From Lentisphaeria bacterium (GTDB taxonomy: Bacteria; Verrucomicrobiota; Lentisphaeria; Victivallales; Victivallaceae): a DNA stretch of 64,000 bases. The notes beneath the pieces were generated by a model, which was not told the DNA's origin, ran no database searches, and saw nothing but the letters and a program-made list of their open reading frames with translations. Every line of letters starts with the position of its first letter. Positions within the stretch are counted from its first letter, which is position 1. The stretch covers positions 3,906,001 to 3,970,000 of the forward strand of contig CP091727.1 in NCBI GenBank assembly GCA_022009855.1, in the 5' to 3' direction. Of the stretch, positions 1-9,844 are shown one piece after another. A program made the position numbers and the translations under genes.

Positions 1-725
1 GCCGATCTTCTCCCCCACTTCGTCAAGCCGGACCGCGAAGAGGAGCCCGGAGACGGCGCGACGGACGATCTTTGCCGCCCACAATCCGACCACCAGAACC
101 GCGGCGGCCAGCAGCAGGTTGGGCAGAAAATCGAGAACCTTGGCGAACATCTGCTCCAGGGGTTCCGTGATGCCGCGGATCTCCAGAGCCCGCAAAATGG
201 CCGGAATGAAGAAGAAGAACACCAGCCAGTAGACCGTTGAACCGATGGTCGTGGAAACCGGTTTTCCGGTTTCTGCGAATTTTTCATCGATTTTGCAGGC
301 TTTCATTGCGCTCAGCGTTGCAAAACGGAGCACCGAGGCGACGATCCACGCCACGAAGATCAGCAGTGCCGCCCCGATCAGGTTCGCCGCGTAGCCGATG
401 ATGGAATCGGCGAAGTTGCGGATCGGTTCCGCCGTTTCGAGAGGTTCAGCGCACTCAGACAGCCGAGTACGGTGAACAGGAGAATGAGCCAGAAGATGAT
501 GCGGGTGATCACCGTCTCCACCCGCACGGCGGAGCTGTGCGCCCCTTCCGGCAGACAATTGGAGAGCTTTTTGCCCACCCCCCAGTTGCGCAGGATGATC
601 CCGGCCCGGTTGGAGATCACCACCGCCAGCAGCCAGCCGACCAGCAGGATCAGAAGCGCCCAGATCAGATGGAGAACGTTGCTCTCCACGATCATTTTCC
701 AGATGTTGTCCAAAAATTCTTGCAT
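1..725 (-). CDS. TM-helix repeat protein, MscS-like channel family (partial)
   Basis: The protein is cut by the left edge, so its C-terminus lies outside the window. About 240 residues are visible and hold five hydrophobic segments, near residues 17-38, 78-95, 108-131, 155-176 and 190-212. The last ones are followed by short amphipathic stretches, the pattern of the conserved TM-helix repeat found in small mechanosensitive channel relatives. The start at 725 follows a GAGAGAGG ribosome site; an upstream in-frame ATG at 767 lacks one. The reading frame changes near 440. It would sit in the inner membrane and may respond to turgor. The family assignment rests on segment pattern only; no MscS beta-domain is visible in this part. 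Confidence 0.6.
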
Positions 726-783
726 TGTTTTCCCTCTCTCTTGTTTTTTTCTGCAACGTTGCGTCAATTGTGGCGTTGCACTT

Positions 784-3267
784 CTAATGTATCTTGCCTT
801 TTGAAAAGTTCAAGCTGTTAAACGGAGGGTTGTTACGGATTTTTTCAACGTTTTTCCCCGTCTGGAGCAACTCCGACGCCCGGCGTACCGTGGCCATGGC
901 GTCGGCGGCGTAGATCGCACCGATTGATTTCGCAAAGGCTTCATCGACCGCCGCGCCGCCGACGATCACCGGCACATTCACGCCGCGGGTGCGGGCGAGA
1001 TCCACCACTACCTTCATCTGGGGCATGGTGGTGGTCATCAATGCGGAGAGGCCGATGAAGGCGGCATCGTGCTTGATTGCCGCGTCGACAATGGTTTCCG
1101 CCGGCACATCCTTGCCGAGGTCGATTACCCGGAAGTGGTGGTTCTTGAGCAGAAGTGCAACGATGTTCTTGCCGATGTCATGGATGTCCCCCTTGACGGT
1201 GGCGAGCAGAAAGACCGGTCCGGCAGCGTCCGCTCCGCCGCTGCGGAGCAACGGTTCGAGCTGCTCCATCGCCAGCTGCATCGCCGCGGCGCTCTGCATC
1301 AGCTGCGGAAGAAAGTACTCTTTGCGTTCAAATCGGTTACCCACTTCGGTGATCGCCGGAATCAGGATTCCGTCAACCAGTTCGCCGGGCTTCTTCCCGG
1401 CGGAGATGAGAGAGTCAAGAACTGCGGGAATCGTCTCCTGTTTTCCGCGCAGAACCGCATCGCGCAGAAGCTCCTCCGGCGATTGCGCCGCCGGAGCCTG
1501 AGTTTGCGCCGCCTGCCGCGGCGTGTCGCCGGATGCCGCGGCGGCGTGGTGTGCAAGATAATGTTCCAGCTGCGGATCCCGGCCGGAGAGGGCGTCGGAG
1601 GCGATCACCGCGTCGACGACTCCCGGAGCAGAGGGGTTGGCGATGGCGCAGTTGAGACCGCGGCCGATGGCCATGCCGAGAAAGGTGAGATTGACTGTTG
1701 CCCGGGCCGGAAGGCCGAAGCTCACGTTGGAGAGGCCGCAGACGGTGTTGAGTTTCAGTTTCCGGCTGCAATGTTCGATGAAGTCGAGCGATACCGCCGC
1801 CGCATGACGGTCGGCGGATATGGTCATGATGAGGGCGTCGGCAGCGCAGTCGGCCGGTGTGTAACCGTAACGGGCCGCTTCCGCGAGAATGCGGTTGAGC
1901 ACTTCGATTCGTTCGGCGGCGGTCTCCGGAATGCCGTCGTCGGTCAGCGGCAGCAGGATCAGCATGGCGCCGTATTTCGCCGCGATCGGCAACACCTTCT
2001 CGAGCCGCTCCTTCTCCGCCGAGATGGAGTTGAGCAGTGCCCGCCCGGGGTAGAGCCGGAGTGCGGCTTCCACCGTCTCGGGCCGGGTGGAGTCGATACA
2101 GAGCGGCGTCGAGCCGATCCGGACCAGTTCTGTGACGCCGGTGCGCATCATCGCGGTTTCATCGATTCCGGAAAGCCCGAAGTTGACGTCGAGCAGCGCC
2201 GCTCCCTGCGCGGACTGCTCCCGGGCAAAATCGCGCACCAGGTCGAATTTTCCTGCTCGCAGCTCCGCCTGAAGCGCCTTTTTCCCGGTCGGATTGATCC
2301 GTTCTCCGATGATCGCAAACGGTTCCTCCGGGGCCAGCCGACGGAAGCTGGAGGGAGAGGAGACCACGCCGCTCTTTCCTGCCGGACCGGCAGCGGCTTC
2401 CCTGTGGAAATCTTTTTATGAAGAGCTGCCAGGTGGGCCGGAGAGGTGCCGCAGCAGCCGCCGAGCAGATTGGCTCCCGCGTCGATCAGCGCGACCGCCG
2501 CTTCGGCGAACGGTTCCGGGGCGAGGTCGAAACGGGTCTCGCCGTCAACCAGATGCGGCATTCCGGCGTTCGGTTTGGCAACCAGCGGGATGGCGGCATA
2601 TGGTTTGAGTACCGGATCACTTCGGCCATCTCCGCCGGGCCGGTCGAACAGTTGCAGCCGAAGGCGTCAGCCCCGAGCGCCTGCAGTGTGACCAGTGCCG
2701 AAACCGGATGGACTCCGGTCAAGGTCCGGCCGCCGGGTTCGAAGGTGAGGGTGACGATCGCCGGGAGGTCGCACAGCTCGCGCACGGCGATCAGGGCGGC
2801 GCGCGCCTCCTGCAGATCCATCATCGTTTCGATGGCGAAGCCGTCGACGCCGCCGTCGATCAGGCCGCGCACCTGTTCCTTGTACAGTTCGACCGTTTTC
2901 TCGAAGGGAGGGGCCGAATGGTTCGACCAGCTGGCCGGTCGGGGGCGATGTCGCCGAAGACCAGTTTGCCGGGGACGGCGCGGCGGAGATTTCCGCGAGT
3001 TTCCGGTTGATTTCCCCGGTGTGTTTTTCCAGATCGAATTCCGCAAGCTTGAGCGGGTTTCCACCGAAGGTCGGCGCATATACCAAATCGGAACCGGATG
3101 CGGCGTAAGCCTGCTGAACGGCGGCCAGCGCTTCCGGGTGCTCCAGAACCCACGCTTTCGGGACAGACGCCGGCGGGCATGCCTCGTTTGACCAGTTCGG
3201 TTCCGGTTGCGCCGTCCAGCTGGATCAGTCGTTGTTCGATCAGGGCGTGAAAGCGGGTTCTGGTCAT
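784..3267 (-). CDS. metH: Cobalamin-dependent methionine synthase lacking the reactivation domain
   Basis: It transfers a methyl group from methyltetrahydrofolate to homocysteine through cobalamin. About 827 residues are ordered as a homocysteine S-methyltransferase barrel (zinc cysteines in GCNCSTGP and GGCCGTSP), a pterin-binding barrel beginning GERINPTGKK, a B12 cap helical region and a B12 Rossmann domain with GDIHDIGKN, whose His is the lower axial cobalt ligand. The protein ends right after the B12 domain, so the AdoMet reactivation domain of E. coli MetH (1,227 residues) is absent, as in several anaerobe enzymes. The start at 3267 follows AAGGA. Frame changes near 3150, 2940, 2585 and 2385 fall in the first barrel and linker; all motifs are present, so I read one functional gene. 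Confidence 0.9.
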
Positions 3268-3303
3268 GGCGTTTTTCCTTGTTTACCGTATTGTCTTTCC
3301 TAT

Positions 3304-3331
3304 AAAATAGCGCCGGGCAGCGTGAAATCAA
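3304..3331 (-). promoter_or_regulatory. Promoter of metH
   Basis: On the minus strand a TTGATT -35 box and a TATTTT -10 box are separated by 16 bp, 37 bp before the metH start. No cobalamin or SAM riboswitch fits in the short leader. Confidence 0.5.
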
Positions 3332-3350
3332 TGCGAAGCGGCGCGGAATG

Positions 3351-3379
3351 TTGAAATCCCCTTCAGGCGGCGTTATATT
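3351..3379 (+). promoter_or_regulatory. Promoter of the radical SAM gene
   Basis: TTGAAA and TATATT are separated by 17 bp and lie about 50 bp before the start at 3428. The element is divergent to the metH promoter. Confidence 0.6.
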
Positions 3380-3427
3380 GGATGAAACGATACGCGGCCT
3401 CGTGCTGAAAACAGGAAATATTCGATC

Positions 3428-4417
3428 ATGAAAACCGACACTTTTCGCGGCGCACTTTCAGTTGACCGGGCGCTGCAATCTCGCCTGCCGCTTCTGCGGG
3501 CAGACGAAAGGAATGCTCGCTGCGGAAGAGCGCGAACTTCCGGTGGAAACCTGGCGGACCGCTGCCGATGCGCTGGAGGAGTCCGCGAGGGGCGCCGGCG
3601 TGATTCCCGAAGTGATGCTCTGGGGCGGGGAACCGCTGCTCTATCGCGGATTTGCTGAACTTGCCGAGCCGTCTCACGCCGTGGCTTCCGGGTCGGGATG
3701 GTCACAAACGGAACTCTGATCGACCGTTTCGCTCCGGTTCTGCGGGAGTTCCTGGATGTGATCCATGTCTCGGTGGACGGCATGGAGGAGGCGCACGACC
3801 GTGTGCGCGGCCGGGGGTGTTCGCCCGGATGCGCCGCAATCTCGAGCTGCTGCGCGACCGGCGTGGAAAACTGATCTTTTCTCACAACGATTTCCGACGC
3901 GAATGTCGCCGGACTCGCGGAGTTGCCCTTCCGGCTCGCTGAACTGGGGCCGGATCGGATCATCCTCCAGCAGCTGATGTATCTGTCACAGGCGGAAATT
4001 CAAGCTTATCGCGACTTCAGCCTGCGAACGTTCGGTTGCGATTATCCGGAGCTGGAGGCGTGGCGCCGTGACGCGGATTCCGATTATCTTGCCCGCCTGG
4101 AGGAGGAACTTGTGAAAATCCGCGAAACGAAATATCCGGTTCCGGTGGAGTTTACCGGCCATGTCTACCCCCGGCTGACGGAGGCGCCGCCCTGTGAAGC
4201 GCCGCTCTGCCGGGTTCACATCCGCCATGACGGCGCAGTCGGTTTCTGCACGGACTATTTCGGATTCTCCGCCGGAAACATTGTGGAGCAGCCGCTCGAG
4301 GAGATTTTCCAAGGCGAACGTGCGGAACTCTTCCGCGCCGCGGTACGGGAGAATGCTCTGCCTACCTGCCGCCATTGTCCGTGGCGGCTGCAGCACGGTT
4401 TCCGGATGTTGCCCTAA
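3428..4417 (+). CDS. Radical SAM protein with SPASM-like C-terminus
   Basis: This is an iron-sulfur enzyme that cleaves S-adenosylmethionine to make a radical; the substrate is unknown. About 329 residues are read. The CX3CX2C cluster motif lies in GRCNLACRFCG near residue 22. The glycine-rich SAM motif WGGEPL follows, and VSVDG is on a later strand. The C-terminal third has spaced cysteines (CEAPLCR, GFCTDYF, CRHCPW) like a SPASM or twitch auxiliary-cluster region. Frame changes occur near 3450, 3680, 3815 and 3885; removing one C near 3450 gives a smooth N-terminus. No sulfatase or small precursor peptide gene lies next to it, so neither sulfatase maturation nor RiPP modification can be claimed. 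It converges on the thioredoxin-fold gene. Confidence 0.75.
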
Positions 4418-4421
4418 ACGC

Positions 4422-4455
4422 CAAAAGTCCGCCCGGCGGGAGGTCCGGGCGGACT
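4422..4455 (-). terminator. Hairpin terminator between convergent genes
   Basis: AGTCCGCCCGG at 4426-4436 pairs perfectly with CCGGGCGGACT at 4445-4455. On the minus strand the stem is followed by TTTT, so it best terminates the thioredoxin-fold gene. Confidence 0.75.
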
Positions 4456-4484
4456 GGGAAATGTCGGCGCGTGGGTACGCCGAC

Positions 4485-5027
4485 AGGAGATTTCAAAGCC
4501 CCTGCGTTCTTCAGAAGTTCCTGAAGATGGGCGATGTAGGCTTTTGCTCCGCCGGGGCGGTACCCGGTGGTGGCAAACGCCTTGCCGTCAGGCCGGAGCA
4601 GCACCACCGTCGGAAAGCCTTCCACGCGGAACTGCTCGGCAAGGGCGGCATTCTGCATTTTCAATTCGCGACTCTGCGGGGTGCGGCGCGGAAAGTCCGC
4701 CTGAAACATCACAAAATGTTTCGCTGCCCAATCGGCGAATTCCGGCTGATGAAACACTTCGCTGTCCAGCTTGATGCACCAGCCGCACCAGTCGGAGCCG
4801 CTGAACGACACCAGCAGTGGTTTCTTCTCTTTGGCCGCCAGCTCCTTTGCCGCTCTGAAGTCATTCATCCAGAGACTCTTCTTTTCTCCCTTCTCCGCTG
4901 ATTTTTCCGGCGAAGCCTTCACCGCAGCGGTCTCTGCCGCCGTTGCTGAAAGTATCGTCATCAGCCCGGCCGCTCCGAGAGCTATACCGCGACCGCCCGC
5001 CTGAAGCCAGTTCGATCTCTTCATCAT
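4485..5027 (-). CDS. Exported thioredoxin-fold protein with CGWC motif
   Basis: A signal peptide (hydrophobic residues 14-30, Ala-rich cleavage region) is followed by a charged linker and a thioredoxin-like domain with the redox motif CGWC at residues 81-84, then a cis-proline loop in EGFPTVVLL. The layout fits the thioredoxin_7 group, which handles disulfides outside the cytoplasm. Tandem GGA repeats form the ribosome site; start codons at 5027 or 5024 are both possible. In the sequence as given the frame runs on through the terminator hairpin to 4362, which is unlikely. Removing one G from the GGGG at about 4487-4500 would give a stop at about 4485, and I adopt that end as inference. Confidence 0.7.
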
Positions 5028-5081
5028 TCCTCCTCCTCCTTCTTCTGCCGCTTCTGCGGCGTATTGATGATTTGTACTGCC

Positions 5082-5109
5082 AATATAAGATGAAATCCGG
5101 ATATTTCAA
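5082..5109 (-). promoter_or_regulatory. Promoter of the thioredoxin-fold gene
   Basis: On the minus strand TTGAAA and TATATT are separated by 16 bp, about 55 bp before the start. Confidence 0.6.
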
Positions 5110-5180
5110 GAGGAAAATCAAAAATAATTATTATTTTTATAAAGTGGCTGCGGATTGCCAGTGGAACCGGGAACGCGGGA

Positions 5181-5220
5181 AAAAAAAAGACTCCGGAACA
5201 CCAGAGCGTACCGGAGTCTC
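5181..5220 (-). terminator. Rho-independent terminator of the zinc-ribbon gene
   Basis: GACTCCGG at 5189-5196 pairs with CCGGAGTC at 5211-5218. On the minus strand it is followed by nine T residues. Confidence 0.85.
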
Positions 5221-5239
5221 TTTTCACAAGAGGGAAGGA

Positions 5240-5546
5240 TCAGAACTCCTCCTCCTCTTCTTCTTCGTCGAACTCCTCGTCGTCGAATTCCTCGTCATCG
5301 AACTCTTCATCGTCGAACACGTCGTCGTCAAATTCGTCGCGTTCAAACTCGTCTTCGTCGTCGAGGTCGCTGAAGATGTCCTGTTCTTCGGTATCGTCGT
5401 AATCGAGCCCGTCCTCATCCTCATCTTCCCCGAGGAAGGGAGGAGGTGGCGCTGATGACGGAACCGCACTCCGGACAGCACCCGTCTTCCGCCTCGATCG
5501 AACTTTCGCTCACTTCGATATTGCAGTAAGGACATACAGTTGCCAT
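5240..5546 (-). CDS. Small zinc-ribbon protein with a polyacidic C-terminal tail
   Basis: The start codon at 5546 (RBS GGGAGG) opens a 28-residue zinc ribbon with two cysteine pairs, CPYC and CPEC, preceded by an extra Cys. After one frame change near 5440 the protein continues into a tail of about 60 residues that is almost entirely Asp and Glu with regularly spaced Phe (units like EEFDD) and ends with six Glu and Phe. Without the frame change the product would be a 41-residue ribbon only, but the long low-complexity acidic frame, the stop at 5240 and the terminator just downstream argue that the tail is translated. It has its own promoter and terminator. The function is unknown; a nucleic-acid mimic or a basic-protein partner is a guess. 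Confidence 0.65.
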
Positions 5547-5591
5547 AAATTACCTCCCGGTATGAATTGATCGCCTTTCCGAACATTCGGT

Positions 5592-5619
5592 ACTATATTG
5601 AGAGTTTCGGATTTGTCAA
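5592..5619 (-). promoter_or_regulatory. Promoter of the zinc-ribbon gene
   Basis: On the minus strand TTGACA and TATAGT are separated by 16 bp, about 46 bp before the start at 5546. Confidence 0.7.
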
Positions 5620-5742
5620 ATCAAAAATGGAATTTTTTTTCAAGATATTCCCGGATTCGGGAATAGGGGAGGGCGGCGGATTCCCCTTGAACGCCCGAGG
5701 GGATGGAGTGGTGAAAAAGAGAAAAAAAACTCCTGTCCACGC

Positions 5743-5771
5743 TTGCAAAAAATCAGCGATATCGCTATATT
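5743..5771 (+). promoter_or_regulatory. Promoter of the ABC ATPase gene
   Basis: TTGCAA and TATATT are separated by exactly 17 bp. The transcript would have a leader of about 115 nt before the start at 5895. Confidence 0.65.
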
Positions 5772-5894
5772 GCTGAATTCGAGGTCGGTTTTCAATGTGC
5801 CCGGAGACGGGCCGGTTCGAGTGGAACCGGAACAACCCGCAGGTCGTCAGTGGCTGCTTCGGCATTGAGAACCACAAGACAAGGAAGTTCGAAA

Positions 5895-6993
<1,099 letters not shown>

Positions 6994-7007
6994 CGTCTTC
7001 AGAAAAC

Positions 7008-7070
7008 GGCGGTTTCCGACCGCCGGAGTTTTGTGTACGGATACGGGAAGCATTTTCCGTATCCGTTTTT
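7008..7070 (+). terminator. Tandem hairpins ending the ABC ATPase gene
   Basis: GGCGGT/ACCGCC (7008-7024) is followed by ACGGATACGG at 7037-7046 pairing with CCGTATCCGT at 7057-7066 and a run of five T. Confidence 0.85.
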
Positions 7071-7094
7071 CACTTCGGGGGAGGGGGCCTCCGG

Positions 7095-8474
7095 TCATCG
7101 GTTCAGCAGAAGCACCATGGAGCGAGTGAATTCCGGCAGTTCCATTTCGGTTCCGTGGAGCTCCATATGGATGGAGGCGTCGGTCCAGGGCAGATAGCAG
7201 CGGGCCTGCCGGAATGCCCCGCCGGGCAGGGAACGGAGGTCCAGCTTCACCCTTTCCCGAACGTCCGGCGTGCGGCCCCGTGCCAGTTCGCTCTCCCAGG
7301 TGCTCTGTGCGTCGCGCAGCCAGAGCAGGGTATGGAATTTTCCGAGAAGTCCATATTGGCGAACGCATCCGATCGGTCTGGAAAAACGGAGTTGCCTCCT
7401 CGAGAACCGGGTCAAATCCTGCCGTCGCCTTGACGAACCGATTGAAATGGAACCAGAGGTTGTGGCGCTCCAGATAGAGCTGATCCCAGTGCCAGAACTG
7501 TCCGCATCCGGCGGAGCCGGAGAAGAAGGGGCGAAAATTCCGTCATGCAGCAGCATGCCGTGCGTGTCCACGTCATAGAGACGAGAGGGACGGCTGTGCC
7601 GGCTTTCGACCGCGCCCGTCTCCGCGAGAATCGCCGGGCGGGCGGGGTTGTTCCGCCGCAGCTCCTCGATCACGTCCCGGCAGAGGAGATCCATCGGGCC
7701 GCGGCAGACATCCAGTTCCGCTCCCGGATCGAGGTAGCGGTGCGCCTGACTGTAATCGCATCCGTCGAGGGTGCAGAGCCAGCGGTAGGGATCGACTTGG
7801 CGCGGGGCATCGAAACTGCCCAGATTCTGAAGGCACAGCTGGTGCGGGAAACAGCGGTGAAGTTCCTGGAGCATGATTTGCGACCACTCCTGCCAGATGG
7901 CGCGTGGAGCACTGACCGTGTTGACCTCGTTCCACAGTTCCCACGCCATGACCGCAGGCTCCTCCGAAAAGTGGCGGCTCAACAGCTCCAGCTTGCCGAT
8001 GAAGTGCTTCCGGCCGGCGTCGGAGCTCATGAATTCGGTCATATCGTCGGCAAACCCGCCGTTATCTTTCCGGTAGACCGGGTTTTCAAAGCTTGCCGCT
8101 CCGGGGAAAAGTTCTGCGTCCGGCCCGGCATCCAGGCGTCGAAAATGTTCCAGCGTGAATTTGATCCGTACGTTGTTCGCTTTGGCGATGTCGACCAGCG
8201 CATGGAGGTTGGCGAGTTTGTGCTCCGAGAAGAGGCCGGGGTGTTCCGGCTCCAGCTGAAGGAACGGGACCCCCATCCAGACGCGGATGAAATTGCCGCC
8301 GTTTTGGGCGAACGCAACAATCTGCCGGCGATAGGCGGCCAGACACTCCTCATCGGTTTGCAGAAACCGCTGAAAGCAGAGGTTCACGCCGACGGGGAGG
8401 AAGGTGTCGCCGTTTTCGTGTTCAAAATAGTGCGGATTTTTCCGGCTGACTCGAATCCAGTCCATGGAGCTCAT
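7095..8474 (-). CDS. Clan GH-A glycoside hydrolase, cytoplasmic
   Basis: A TIM-barrel retaining glycosidase of about 459 residues without a signal peptide. The probable acid/base Glu lies in WELWNEVNT near residue 186 and the nucleophile Glu in ILAETGAVE near 287. The segment FWHWDQLYLERHNLWF, recovered in another frame, follows on strand eight. Two compensating frame changes near 7520 and 7375 scramble that stretch. The start is either the ATG at 8474 or the GTG at 8480; neither has a strong ribosome site. It is the last gene of the minus-strand carbohydrate operon. Its exact GH family and substrate cannot be given from motifs alone; GH5-like is the nearest description. Confidence 0.7.
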   Translation of the reverse strand: MSSMDWIRVSRKNPHYFEHENGDTFLPVGVNLCFQRFLQTDEECLAAYRRQIVAFAQNGGNFIRVWMGVPFLQLEPEHPGLFSEHKLANLHALVDIAKANNVRIKFTLEHFRRLDAGPDAELFPGAASFENPVYRKDNGGFADDMTEFMSSDAGRKHFIGKLELLSRHFSEEPAVMAWELWNEVNTVSAPRAIWQEWSQIMLQELHRCFPHQLCLQNLGSFDAPRQVDPYRWLCTLDGCDYSQAHRYLDPGAELDVCRGPMDLLCRDVIEELRRNNPARPAILAETGAVESRHSRPSRLYDVDTHGMLLHDGIFAPSSPAPPDADSSGTGISSIWSATTSGSISIGSSRRRQDLTRFSRRQLRFSRPIGCVRQYGLLGKFHTLLWLRDAQSTWESELARGRTPDVRERVKLDLRSLPGGAFRQARCYLPWTDASIHMELHGTEMELPEFTRSMVLLLNR

Positions 8475-8538
8475 TTTCACCAGTGATATCTTTTATAACG
8501 ATCCGGAATGGGATCAATGAAAAAACTTCCGGCTTTTT

Positions 8539-9816
8539 TCAAATCTTCTGCAAATCGCTCTTGTTCAAGGTTTCCACCAGATTTTCCAGATAGAAAAAGG
8601 TGGCGTAATACAGCCGGGTGCCGTCGAGCCCGAGGATCATCCGGCGAATCTCCGGCATGGCGTTGCGTTTGAGTTCGGTTTCTTCCGACAGAACGACAAT
8701 CCAGGCGGCGCAGAGAGCCGGTTTGAGCCAGACTTTCTCCTGCGCGACGGCCGGGGATTTCTTTGACCACACTTTATTCTGTTCCAGCGCGAGCGCGGCA
8801 GCCTCCGTACCGTTCTTCTGCGGAGCAAAGGGGGGCATCATCACGTGCCAGTCGGGGGTGAATCCCGTTTGCTCCGGCGATGGTCTGAATCGCTTGTAAT
8901 AAGGAATGAGCGATACGGCCCGCCGGGCGGTGTTGCGCAGAGAGGCGGCATAATACTTCTTCAATTCCGGATCCGTTTCCCGCAGAAAGAGAATTCGCAC
9001 TGCGTACTGGCAGTTGCTGAGAAACCATGCCGACCAGCCGGCCATGTTCATCGGGCCGGAAGCGATGCAGACCTTGCGTTCTTTTTCCGTCGGGCAGTCT
9101 GCCGCGCATCAATTCATAGTGGAGTCTCTTCCACTTCGCGTCGCCGGTCGTTTCGTATAGAACCCGGGTCGCCGTTGCGATATGAACACAGGCGGTGTAT
9201 TCGCTGCCGAGCCACCAGCCGCGTTCAAAATTCGGGCGGTCGCCGGGAATTTTCCAGTTCAGTTTTTTGAGCGCCTCGCCCTGCCGGACCAGCCGTGCAA
9301 TGCACTCCTGACGCTCTTCCGGCGTCGGGATGTCGGTATCGAGATACCGTCCCAGTCCCAGAAACCACGGGAAATTCTGGTCGTTGCTCGATGCGGCATA
9401 ATGACACTTACCGTCGGAACCGACCCCCGGGCGATGAAACCGGGAGTGGAGCCCACATCCTGCAGTTTGTAGAGTCCGGCGACCAGACGGCGCACCTTTT
9501 CGCGGTTTTCCGGCGTCTTGTTCCGCTCGTACCGGTCGCACTGCGCCACCAGATACATGCCGTTGAAGAAGCCGCCGTTCTCGATCGGCGTCCACCAGCC
9601 GAGTGCGTTGGGCAGATCGGCGGCGCACTCCTCCGGCGTCGGCAACACGACCTCGCCTTTGAGCCCGGTGTAGTCGTACATGATGTTGTCTTTGCCGATG
9701 AAACGGCTCCAGATCACCTGATTGACCTCGTCCGCCTTGCGGTTCAATTCCTCCTGTGCATTCAGAGTCAGGATTGCCAGGCAGATGCCGCAAGGAACGA
9801 ACAATTGCTTGAACAT
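8539..9816 (-). CDS. Exported protein, probable alpha/alpha-barrel glycosidase-like
   Basis: I do not recognise a named family. About 425 residues begin with a signal peptide (residues 1-20, cleavage near LNAQ). The sequence has repeated helices with aromatic motifs such as GWWTPIENGGFFNGMY, HYAASSNDQNFPWFLGL and NMAGWSAWFLSNCQYA, and it lacks the clan GH-A NE motif. This looks like the six-hairpin (alpha/alpha) toroid of GH88/GH105 or lyase-associated enzymes, which is inference from helical periodicity. Frame changes occur near 9390 and 9085. It starts 28 bp after the large glycosidase gene and is followed by another glycosidase, so it is likely a secreted enzyme acting on the same polysaccharide. 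Confidence 0.55.
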
Positions 9817-9844
9817 CGTATGATCTCCATGAAGTTGCTTGTTT

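Noticed and set aside
1069..2421. Long open frame opposite metH
   Set aside because: It is antisense to a gene with clear motifs, has no family motif or ribosome site, and arises from GC-rich codon use. The same holds for long antisense frames at 10707-12968, 30619-31956, 35776-36996 and 58760-60430.
3428..5027. Radical SAM plus thioredoxin as a RiPP or sulfatase maturation system
   Set aside because: The genes converge rather than form an operon, and there is no precursor peptide or sulfatase gene nearby.
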